Below are positions 14,899 to 21,494 of a stretch of 23,311 nucleotides of DNA, piece after piece (the stretch's first letter is position 1; each line of letters opens with the position of its first letter). Made by a program: the position numbers and the translations under genes. Source of the stretch: an uncultured Bacillota bacterium (lineage in GTDB: Bacteria; Bacillota_I; Bacilli_A; RFN20; CAG-826); contig CAMORJ010000010.1 in NCBI GenBank assembly GCA_946623775.1, positions 1 through 23,311 on the forward strand, read 5' to 3'. Under the pieces are notes generated by a model. The model did no database searches. It worked only from the letters and a program-made list of their open reading frames with translations, and was not told the DNA's origin.

Positions 14899-15567
14899 TC
14901 AGTTGTAAACCGAGAAGCGGCCAAAGGGTGCTTCCCCCCCAACGTCGGAATCCTGAATGCGCTTGTGGGGCGCTAGTTTCGTGTCGAAGACTATGTTACC
15001 AAGCGAGATTTCGGAAAGCCCGATGTAGTGGATCTGACAGGTTGGTTCGTCGAACAAGACGTATTTAAATAGGCCGGGTTCAAATATGTAGACGCAAGAC
15101 GGAAGAACGAAGAGGTCCTCGCTCCAGAGGGGCGGCTTTTTTTGCCCGACCATCGACACGAGCCTTTCCTTCTCGGCTTGGTAACCGAGCTCGTCCCAAA
15201 CGCAGCTGGCATATAGCTCCCAGCGGCCATATGGAGCCCCGTCGTGTTTTACCGTTTCGAAATAATAGAAGAAGGACCCGCCGGATTCGGGGGCGGATGG
15301 CGGGAGGATCGAGTAGGCGGCGCCGTTTCTTTCCACGTGGTCGGACACGCGTGCCTCAAACCCCTCTTTGTCAAGGGTCTCCGGCTTTCCTTCGATTGCG
15401 CTCAGCTCATGGCCTCGAAGATCATCGACATATCTTAAAAGATCAGACGCATCAATCAACATCCAGCATAAAAGGAGCCCTCCATAAGCCACTATAGAAC
15501 ACAAGGCGATAACAAAAACTCTTATCAGAACCCGTTTCCATTTTGGCAACCGCGAAAACCCTTTCAT
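14899..15567 (-). CDS. Hypothetical single-pass membrane protein
   Basis: A 222-residue protein. The basic N-terminus (KGFSRLPKWKR) is followed by one hydrophobic helix at about 13-38, then an acidic extracytoplasmic or soluble region with several aromatic clusters (GGSFFYYFETVKHDG, SCVYIFEPGLFKYV). No family recognised. The ATG overlaps the TGA of the small upstream gene (ATGA), and no Shine-Dalgarno sequence precedes it, so it probably depends on coupled translation. It is convergent with rplT and lies inside a segment bounded by two copies of the same terminator, which suggests insertion or duplication. No good terminator on its own strand is visible after it. Confidence 0.65.
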   Translation of the reverse strand: MKGFSRLPKWKRVLIRVFVIALCSIVAYGGLLLCWMLIDASDLLRYVDDLRGHELSAIEGKPETLDKEGFEARVSDHVERNGAAYSILPPSAPESGGSFFYYFETVKHDGAPYGRWELYASCVWDELGYQAEKERLVSMVGQKKPPLWSEDLFVLPSCVYIFEPGLFKYVLFDEPTCQIHYIGLSEISLGNIVFDTKLAPHKRIQDSDVGGEAPFGRFSVYN

Positions 15568-15707
15568 TTGAAGTGCTTCAGATAGGAGGTGTCGTCGGCA
15601 TAAGGGGTGCCGGATACGATCTGGAGAGTGGTAGAATCCACCGTGGTGAAACTGACCGTTGCGGTGACATTCTCGGGAAGGATAGGGAAAGGAGGGTCTA
15701 TGGACAT
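15564..15707 (-). CDS. Small hypothetical protein ending in a ThrS-derived peptide
   Basis: A 47-residue protein, MSIDPPFPILPENVTATVSF and onward, ending DDTSYLKHFK. I chose ATG 15707 because AGAGGTAAGAACA precedes it. A longer in-frame start at 15770 would add 21 residues, but that stretch looks like promoter and leader DNA. The last eight residues and 25 bp are identical to a piece of thrS. The middle (VTATVSFTTVDSTTLQIVSG) is beta-like. The stop overlaps the next gene by ATGA. It may be a fragment of a once longer protein or a leader for coupled expression; the function is unknown. Being so short, it is less certain than its partner. Confidence 0.5.
   Translation of the reverse strand: MSIDPPFPILPENVTATVSFTTVDSTTLQIVSGTPYADDTSYLKHFK
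15568..15592 (-). repeat. 25-bp exact repeat, copy in small hypothetical gene
   Basis: On the minus strand this is identical to thrS 10111-10135 and is read in the same codon frame, giving the same TSYLKHFK-type peptide. Neither flank continues the match. The repeat carries CACCTCCTAT, complementary to ATAGGAGG-type Shine-Dalgarno sequences, including that of thrS at 9551-9558. Confidence 0.85.
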
Positions 15708-15814
15708 TGTTCTTACCTCTAAGACCAGTTTAAAGTGGGAACGTTCTTTTTTGAAGAACGAATTAATCATTTTTTTCTCATATCCGACATTTCAATTCGA
15801 TAAGCGTTTCAATA

Positions 15815-15852
15815 CTCAATTAGCGTCTCCCGTGAGACGCTTTTTGTTTTCG
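15815..15852 (+). repeat. Terminator-containing direct repeat, right copy
   Basis: CTCAATTAGCGTCTCC, a 2-nt-shorter loop, then GAGACGCTTTTTGTTTTCG. It matches 14853-14892. Together they bracket the minus-strand two-gene cassette. Confidence 0.8.
15823..15850 (+). terminator. Orphan plus-strand terminator
   Basis: Stem GCGTCTC (15823-15829) and GAGACGC (15834-15840), loop CCGT, followed by TTTTTGTTTT. No plus-strand gene ends here: the segment before it is coded on the minus strand. It ends only 34 bp before the STAS-kinase start. It looks like a displaced or duplicated copy of the rplT terminator. Confidence 0.8.
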
Positions 15853-15869
15853 ATTTCGGCGGATAATAG

Positions 15870-15884
15870 TAAAATTTATATACC
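15870..15884 (+). promoter_or_regulatory. Candidate -10 just before the STAS-kinase gene
   Basis: TAAAAT at 15870-15875 ends 9 nt before the ATG, with GATAAT at 15862-15867 as an alternative. No Shine-Dalgarno sequence lies in TTATATACC. The -35 is unclear, and the space is limited by the terminator that ends at 15850. Confidence 0.4.
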
Positions 15885-17063
15885 ATGATATTCAACCACG
15901 AACTAAACAACGGAATTTTGACGATTTACCTCGAGGGCGCGATCGATTCCACCAATTGCGCGGATCTCGAAGCGCGCATCGCCCCAATCGTTTCGAGCGT
16001 CCCGCACACAGGACTTCGTTTGGATTTCGCCAAGGTGTCATACATTTCCTCGGCGGGACTTCGTTTAGTGCTTAAGCTTCGCAAGAGCTGCGAGGACTTC
16101 GCGGTCATCGAAGCGAACAACGAAATCTACGACATCTTTGATATGACGGGGTTCACGAACATCCTCCAGATCTATAGGAAAGCCAGAGAAGTGTCCATCG
16201 CCAATTGCCCGCTTATCGGGAATGGCGCATACGGAAGGGTATACCGCATCAACGACGACACCATCGTCAAATCCTATTTCCGCGGAAACCCAATCGCCGA
16301 AATTGAACGCGAAAGGCAGATGGCCCAAGCCGCTTTCGTATTGGGAATCCCCACCGCTATTAGCTATGACGTAGTCAAAGTCGTCGAGGAAAATTGCTTC
16401 GGAGCCGTGTATGAACTCATCAAAGCCGACTCCTTAATGCAATGCTTCATGGGCAATCCCGATGATTACGATAAATATCTGAAAGAGTATCACAACCTGC
16501 TTGTCCATCTTTCCAAAACCAAAGTGGAAGGCGACCAAATCCCCGATTGCGTCAGCGATTTGAAGGATAGGCTCGATTATATCAAGCCGCACTTAAACCA
16601 CAAGACCTATGAAAAAATCGAGAAGATGGTTTTGGATATCGCCAAATCGAAAGGCTTTGTCCATGGTGACTGCCATTTCAAAAACATCTTCATGGTCGAT
16701 GGCCAATTAATCCTCATTGATATGGATACCATCTGCAAAGGCCCGTTCATTCTGGAAATCGCGAATATCTACCGCACCTACTGCGCATTCGAGGAAATCA
16801 CCCCCGGCGATAACCTTCACTTCCTCGGAGTCGATGGCAAATGGACGAAGAAACTCTATACCGACTTATTCAATTTGCTGTTCGGAAAGAAGCCGAACCC
16901 CGACAAAATTCAAAGCAAGATTCGCTTCTTGGCCTTCACGCTTCTGCTATCCCATTATGTGCAGAAGCCAGAGAAATACGCCAAGATGATCGAGAAGACT
17001 CTTGCGATCGTCGAAAGCGAATTGCCGCAAATCGATAACCTGGAAATCCCTGACCCAGATTGA
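15885..17063 (+). CDS. STAS domain fused to APH/choline-kinase-like phosphotransferase
   Basis: A 392-residue two-domain signalling protein. Residues 1-100 form a STAS (anti-sigma-factor antagonist) domain with LDFAKVSYISSAGLRLVLKL; S56 aligns with the phosphorylated serine of RsbV/SpoIIAA, although the preceding Asp is Ser. Residues about 107-350 are an aminoglycoside-phosphotransferase-fold kinase with a glycine-rich loop GNGAYG (112-117), probable ATP lysine K129, catalytic HGDCHFKN (260-267, D262 as base) and metal-binding IDMD (278-281). All key residues are intact. The arrangement resembles the TIGR02172-type paralogous family of Fibrobacter and relatives. Substrate unknown; the kinase might act on its own STAS domain or on a small molecule. 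It stands alone between terminators. No Shine-Dalgarno sequence precedes the ATG. Confidence 0.85.
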   Translation: MIFNHELNNGILTIYLEGAIDSTNCADLEARIAPIVSSVPHTGLRLDFAKVSYISSAGLRLVLKLRKSCEDFAVIEANNEIYDIFDMTGFTNILQIYRKAREVSIANCPLIGNGAYGRVYRINDDTIVKSYFRGNPIAEIERERQMAQAAFVLGIPTAISYDVVKVVEENCFGAVYELIKADSLMQCFMGNPDDYDKYLKEYHNLLVHLSKTKVEGDQIPDCVSDLKDRLDYIKPHLNHKTYEKIEKMVLDIAKSKGFVHGDCHFKNIFMVDGQLILIDMDTICKGPFILEIANIYRTYCAFEEITPGDNLHFLGVDGKWTKKLYTDLFNLLFGKKPNPDKIQSKIRFLAFTLLLSHYVQKPEKYAKMIEKTLAIVESELPQIDNLEIPDPD

Positions 17064-17080
17064 CAAAATCAATGATAAAA

Positions 17081-17106
17081 AACGAACGCGGATTCGCGTT
17101 CGTTTT
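17081..17106. terminator. Bidirectional terminator between convergent genes
   Basis: AACGAACGCG (17081-17090), loop GATT, CGCGTTCGTT (17095-17104), with A runs before and T runs after, so it works on both strands. It serves the STAS-kinase gene (stop at 17063) on plus and the PatB/MalY gene (stop at 17115) on minus. Confidence 0.9.
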
Positions 17107-17114
17107 CATTAAGA

Positions 17115-18281
17115 TTATTGTTTCTTGAAAAGCTCAATTCCTTTGGCTAATCTTTCAAGCCCATCTTGGAGCCTGGACCTTGGGCAAGCCAGGTTCATGC
17201 GGAAGAAGCCTTGGCCTCCGGTTCCATATTCTTCGCCATCGGACAGCCTTAGTTCCACACTTTCGCGGAGGAACTTCAAAAGAGGACGGGAGTCGCTGCT
17301 GATGGAAGAGCAATCGACCCAAAGAAGGTATGTGGCCTCGCCGCGGATTGCTTTGAGATCTTTGATTTTTTCTTCAATAAAGCGTTCGGCATATGCGCGA
17401 TTATCAAACACGTATCGCCTCATTTGGTTCAACCAATCCCTGGAATCCCTAAATGCGGCGATTGTTGCAGGCACCGCGAATACATTCGGTTCAGCCACTT
17501 CATCGGTATTGATCTGCCTATCAACCTTTGCTCGGATTTCAGCGTTATCGATTACCATGGCAGCCGTTTGGATGCCCGCCAAGTTGAAACACTTGGTTGG
17601 TGAAATTGCTGCATATCCAATCTCTTTGGCTTCTTCGCAGCTGATATAGAAGGGAACATATGGTTTCTCTAATGTCGTGATCTCGCCGTGAATCTCATCA
17701 GAAAGAACGATGACATCGTGCTCTTTGGCTAGTTTCGCTAAACGGGCAAGCTCTTCTTTTGACCAAATCCTGCCAACGGGATTATGAGGATTGCAAAGGA
17801 TTAAGAGTTTCGTTTCAGGAAGCGAGAATGCTTTTTCCAAACCTTCCCAATCCATTTCGTAGACACCGTTTTGCAGCAGCAAAGGAACCTCAAGCGGCTT
17901 GCGGGCATTGTTAACTATAGAGTTATAGAAGATGTTATAGACAGGCGGCATCACGACGACGTTATCTCCAACGGCAGTCAATTTACGAACCGAAGAGGAG
18001 ATAATCGGAACTACGCCTGTAGCAAAAATAAGCGACCCCTTATCGATTTTCCAATTGTGAACATCCAAATAATAGTCATGGTATGCATTAAACCAATCCT
18101 CATCTGGTTCGGTATATCCGAACACTCCATGATCGATTCTTTGACGGAGCGCTTCGATGATTGCGGGAGCGGCCTTAAAATCCATATCCGCCACCCACAT
18201 GGGCAGTTCATTAGGTGAGCCGCTCCACTTGATGGAACCGGTTTGCCTACGGTCAATCAATTCATCGAAATCGTATTTCAT
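17115..18281 (-). CDS. PatB/MalY-family PLP-dependent C-S lyase (aminotransferase fold I)
   Basis: PLP enzyme of 388 residues, the usual size. It begins DFDELIDRRQTGSIKW and LPMWVADMDFKAAPAI, diagnostic of the PatB/MalY (cystathionine or cysteine beta-lyase) subgroup. CNPHNPVGRIWSKEEL and VLSDEIHGEI supply the cofactor-contacting Asn and Asp. The Schiff-base lysine is K230 in SPTKCFNLAG, and the phosphate/carboxylate Arg lies in the C-terminal FRMNLACPR. Likely reaction: cleavage of cystathionine or cysteine to an alpha-keto acid, ammonia and a thiol or sulfide; the exact substrate cannot be told. The start overlaps the stop of the DUF3737 gene (TAATG), with AGGGGAAT as a weak ribosome site, so coupled translation is likely. 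Last gene of the ezrA cluster. Confidence 0.92.
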   Translation of the reverse strand: MKYDFDELIDRRQTGSIKWSGSPNELPMWVADMDFKAAPAIIEALRQRIDHGVFGYTEPDEDWFNAYHDYYLDVHNWKIDKGSLIFATGVVPIISSSVRKLTAVGDNVVVMPPVYNIFYNSIVNNARKPLEVPLLLQNGVYEMDWEGLEKAFSLPETKLLILCNPHNPVGRIWSKEELARLAKLAKEHDVIVLSDEIHGEITTLEKPYVPFYISCEEAKEIGYAAISPTKCFNLAGIQTAAMVIDNAEIRAKVDRQINTDEVAEPNVFAVPATIAAFRDSRDWLNQMRRYVFDNRAYAERFIEEKIKDLKAIRGEATYLLWVDCSSISSDSRPLLKFLRESVELRLSDGEEYGTGGQGFFRMNLACPRSRLQDGLERLAKGIELFKKQ

Positions 18282-19126
18282 TATTCCCCTACCACAATCT
18301 TGGTTTGGCTATGGTCAACATTGGGATCGTCTAAGATAATCTCTCCGACTTTCTTGACTTTTATAACACCGGAAAGCGGATTTTTAATTGACATTACTTC
18401 TGAATTAATTTCAGCATCGATTTCCGAACAGTATTCAAAGCATAGGTCAGTGTCTAACAATTGGCAATTCACCATCTTGAGCTTCTTGATATAGCAAAGC
18501 CCTTGATGGGAACGGATTACACAATCGACGAACTCGAGGTCTTCGCTGTTCCATCCGATGTATTCGCCTTCGATATAGCAATTGGTAGCTTTGACATGCT
18601 TGCAGTTCCAGAAAGCATCCTTAGTCATCAGTTTGGAATTGGAAATGGTGATGTTCTCGCAGGAATCGAAGATGTAATTGCCTTGGAGAGTGAGATTATC
18701 CACCACTATGTTCTTGCTGTGGTATCCGAAATAATCCGCTTGGCTGACGGTCACATCTTTGATGGTCACGCCATCGCAAGACCAAACAGTTTCTTTCGCT
18801 TCTGGGATATTTAGATTCTCCAATGTTAAATTATGGCAAGCGCGGAAGCATTTCGGAGCTTCGATGAGGCAAGAAGAAAAACTGGCATCATTCGTATACC
18901 AAATGCCAGCTCTGGCATTGACGGTGAATTTGCAATCCGATACTTGGATCCTGTTCCCATACCAAAGCGGATACTTCCAATCGAACGTGGATGTTTTGAC
19001 CTCTAAATCAAGGCATTCTTTCAATGGGGATTCGCCGTCATTGAATAAGCAGTCCACTATTTTTGCGTCATGGACCATGAATAAGGCTCTTTCGCCTGTG
19101 TAATGTTGTTTCCTAAGTTCTCTCAT
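18281..19126 (-). CDS. DUF3737 family right-handed beta-helix protein
   Basis: A 281-residue protein of the DUF3737 type. It starts MRELRKQHYTGERALFMVHD and is built of about a dozen short repeats (for example FSSCLIEA, LTLENLNI, ITISNSKL, VKATNCYI, LEFVDCVI), as in right-handed parallel beta-helices. There is no signal peptide, so it is cytoplasmic. I prefer ATG 19126 over the in-frame ATG at 19138, because the family begins close to the xxF/Y-x-GERALF motif and because TATAAT (19142-19137) overlaps the upstream ATG, 10 nt before the chosen one. The gene follows thiI by under 50 bp and overlaps the PatB/MalY gene by one base. The biochemical role of the family is unknown to me; the coupling suggests a shared process. 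Confidence 0.85.
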   Translation of the reverse strand: MRELRKQHYTGERALFMVHDAKIVDCLFNDGESPLKECLDLEVKTSTFDWKYPLWYGNRIQVSDCKFTVNARAGIWYTNDASFSSCLIEAPKCFRACHNLTLENLNIPEAKETVWSCDGVTIKDVTVSQADYFGYHSKNIVVDNLTLQGNYIFDSCENITISNSKLMTKDAFWNCKHVKATNCYIEGEYIGWNSEDLEFVDCVIRSHQGLCYIKKLKMVNCQLLDTDLCFEYCSEIDAEINSEVMSIKNPLSGVIKVKKVGEIILDDPNVDHSQTKIVVGE

Positions 19127-19136
19127 TGCGGGAGTC

Positions 19137-19142
19137 ATTATA
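19137..19142 (-). promoter_or_regulatory. Consensus -10 for an internal promoter before the DUF3737 gene
   Basis: Perfect TATAAT on the minus strand in the gap after thiI, 10 nt before ATG 19126. No Shine-Dalgarno sequence is seen. The -35 is unclear. It may give DUF3737-patB expression independent of ezrA-thiI. Confidence 0.45.
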
Positions 19143-19174
19143 TGCGTTTATTCGTTTATGCGCCTGCGATATGC

Positions 19175-20356
19175 TTAGCGGATTAATTCCTCGCCCTCAG
19201 AAAGATAGATATGGGTTAGGTTTTCGATGCAGGTCTCTACCAAAGGTGCCCAGTCGAATTTGGCTTCGTAGAATTCACATTCGTCGGAACGGGGCTTTGT
19301 TTTTGGCTTGCGGGGCTTGAAGATCGTGCAGCAATCCTCAAATGGGCGGATGGAAATGTCATATGTCCCGATACGTTTTGCATCATCGATGATGGAAACC
19401 TTATCGGAGACCGCCAAAGGGCGAAGAATAGGGAAAGAAGTCACCTCATTGATGACTTGCACCGATTCCAAGGTTTGCGAGGCAACCTGCCCGATGGACT
19501 CGCCGGTTGCGATGGCCAAGCACTTTGTTTTCTTAGCGACCCCCACCGCAATCCTTACCATCATTCTGCGCATGATGGTGATGCAATAAGGCTCAGGGAC
19601 ATTGCGGTAAATCTCTTCTTGCAGTTTGGTAAACGGAACCACAGACAGCTTGATGTCGCTTTGATAGGCATTCAAAACCTTAAGAAGGTCTTTTAGCTTA
19701 TCCAAGACGGCTTCAGAGGTATATGGAGGCGAAGCGAAATGGAGGCAATCAACCTCGATGCCGCGCCTCATAAGCATATAAGCGGCGACGGGAGAATCGA
19801 TACCTCCGGAAAGAAGCATCAAAACCCTGCCATTCATTCCTAGAGGATATCCTCCTAAGCCAGGGTAATCCTGAAGCGATAAATAGCAGGCGTCCTCGCG
19901 GATATTCACGCGCAATACCTGCTCGGGGTTATGGACATCGACTTCGATGCCGCGGATATGGCCTAGCAGGAATCCACCGACTTCCCTCGATGTTCCATAG
20001 GAATCTAATGGGAAGGTCTTATCGGCTCTTTTGGTCTCGACTTTGAAGGTCTTGGCCTTCGAATCCAAAAGCAAAGCAAGCGACCCCTGATTGATTTGCT
20101 CGATTTCCTTCTCGACTTTCATGACAGGCGTAAGCCTTTGAATGCCCGAGACTTCCTGAAGCCTCGCGATAACGGAATCGATGGAATCGAGTTCGTTCAC
20201 TTGGACATAAATGTGGTCACGGCCACCGGTTGCAGTCAAACCCATCGGCTTCAAAGCGGAGCGGACGTTATGCAATAGCTGTTGAATGAACAAACGGCGG
20301 TTGGCGCCTTTGGTGGAAAGCTCACCATAATGAATCATGATAGAATCGTATTTCAT
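19175..20356 (-). CDS. thiI: tRNA 4-thiouridine synthase ThiI
   Basis: Enzyme that adenylates U8 of tRNA and inserts sulfur; in many bacteria it also supports thiazole synthesis. It has 393 residues with an N-terminal ferredoxin-like domain plus THUMP (about 1-165) and a PP-loop ATPase domain with LLSGGIDSPVAAYML (S183 begins SGGIDS). The ending near residue 393 means it lacks the C-terminal rhodanese domain of the E. coli enzyme, the normal short form in Bacilli, where the neighbouring desulfurase hands over sulfur directly. A Cys at CCTIFKPRKPKTKP is typical. GGAGG precedes the ATG by 10 nt, and the start overlaps the desulfurase stop by ATGA. The pair is a well-known functional module. Confidence 0.97.
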   Translation of the reverse strand: MKYDSIMIHYGELSTKGANRRLFIQQLLHNVRSALKPMGLTATGGRDHIYVQVNELDSIDSVIARLQEVSGIQRLTPVMKVEKEIEQINQGSLALLLDSKAKTFKVETKRADKTFPLDSYGTSREVGGFLLGHIRGIEVDVHNPEQVLRVNIREDACYLSLQDYPGLGGYPLGMNGRVLMLLSGGIDSPVAAYMLMRRGIEVDCLHFASPPYTSEAVLDKLKDLLKVLNAYQSDIKLSVVPFTKLQEEIYRNVPEPYCITIMRRMMVRIAVGVAKKTKCLAIATGESIGQVASQTLESVQVINEVTSFPILRPLAVSDKVSIIDDAKRIGTYDISIRPFEDCCTIFKPRKPKTKPRSDECEFYEAKFDWAPLVETCIENLTHIYLSEGEELIR

Positions 20357-21486
20357 CGTGGGTTGACCTCCTCTAAAACCACTTTCAATTCTGTGATAAA
20401 CGCATCCACGTCCCCCTTATTTGAGTTAATGCCAAAGGATACGCGGATAGAATTCTTGGCTTCGTCCATGGTCTTTCCCATGGCTAATAAAACATAGGAA
20501 GCAGGTTCCCCTTTGCTATTGCAAGCGGACACGCTGGAAACGCAGATTCCTTTTTCGGACAATGCCTCAACCACGACGCTAGCCTTATGGCGAAGCAAGG
20601 AGAAATTCAAAACAAACGGAGATGCATCGCTGGGTGAATTGATGCTTGCCTCATCGATTTCGCTTAATTGCTGTTTGAGATAAGCATTCAATCCCTGAAC
20701 GCGGGCAATCTCCTCCTTGCGGAGAGAATAGGTTTTGCTTAAAGCAGCCGACATCGCGTTTGCGCCTGCGACATCGACGGTTCCGCCGCGGAGCCCGGCT
20801 TCTTGATGCCCACCAGAGATAAGGGGCAAGAAGGATAGGTGGCTCTTATAGATAAGCGCCCCATTCCCTTTTAGTCCGCCGAACTTATGGGCAGAGAAAG
20901 AGAACATATCCAAATCGCCAAGCGGCAAATCGACTTTTCCGATGGCCTGCGTCAAATCGCTATGGAAAAGAGCTTTGGGGAATTTGCGGACCACTTTAAG
21001 AAGGGCAGGCAAATCATTGATGGATCCCGTTTCGTTATTGACCGCCATGATGGAGACCAGGATCGTTTCCTTGTTCATGGCGTTCTCCAAAGTCTCCGGT
21101 TCGACTTTGCCTTCTGCGTTGACGGGAAGTTCGATTACCTCGAAGCCAAATTCTTGGCCAAGTTGCTCAAACGCTTTCAAAACGCTGGGGTGCTCGACGG
21201 CGCTGGTGATGATTCTTTTGCCGCGGTTCTTGTAATGGAACGCCGCGCCCTTGATCGCCAAAGAATTCGCTTCGCTTGCCCCAGAAGTAAAAATGAGGCG
21301 ATGCGATTTCGATACGCCTAGGCAATTGAGGATGGAATTCCTTGCGTTCTCTAAAACCTTGGAAGCGGCAAAACCTACGGTGTGCAAAGAAGAAGGGTTC
21401 CCAAAGCAATTCAAGCTGACTTCTTCGAATGCTTTAATGGCCTCGGAAAAAGGAGGCGTTGTTGCCGCGCAGTCTAAATAAATCAT
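20353..21486 (-). CDS. Cysteine desulfurase (NifS/IscS class, ThiI partner)
   Basis: PLP enzyme taking sulfur from cysteine as persulfide and yielding alanine. It has 377 residues, starting MIYLDCAATTPP. The PLP lysine is K201 in FSFSAHKFGG. The persulfide-forming Cys is C322 in the flexible SSVSACNSKGEPASY segment, and HS-type contacts are at VEHPSV and FHSDLTQAIG. The placement between ezrA and thiI, with an ATGA overlap to thiI, identifies it as the dedicated NifZ-like donor for tRNA thiolation rather than a general Isc/Suf enzyme. It follows ezrA by 8 bp, with GGAGA 12 nt from the ATG. In B. subtilis the same order ezrA-nifZ-thiI is found. Confidence 0.96.
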   Translation of the reverse strand: MIYLDCAATTPPFSEAIKAFEEVSLNCFGNPSSLHTVGFAASKVLENARNSILNCLGVSKSHRLIFTSGASEANSLAIKGAAFHYKNRGKRIITSAVEHPSVLKAFEQLGQEFGFEVIELPVNAEGKVEPETLENAMNKETILVSIMAVNNETGSINDLPALLKVVRKFPKALFHSDLTQAIGKVDLPLGDLDMFSFSAHKFGGLKGNGALIYKSHLSFLPLISGGHQEAGLRGGTVDVAGANAMSAALSKTYSLRKEEIARVQGLNAYLKQQLSEIDEASINSPSDASPFVLNFSLLRHKASVVVEALSEKGICVSSVSACNSKGEPASYVLLAMGKTMDEAKNSIRVSFGINSNKGDVDAFITELKVVLEEVNPR

Positions 21487-21494
21487 CGTTTTAC

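Noticed and set aside
15741..15762. CGTTCTT/AAGAACG hairpin near the start of the small minus-strand gene
   Set aside because: Seven-bp stem in an AT-rich stretch without T tract in a useful place; could be chance, so not listed as a terminator.
15607..15888. 93-codon plus-strand reading frame crossing the small minus-strand gene
   Set aside because: It reads through the orphan terminator and overlaps the STAS-kinase start; no ribosome site.
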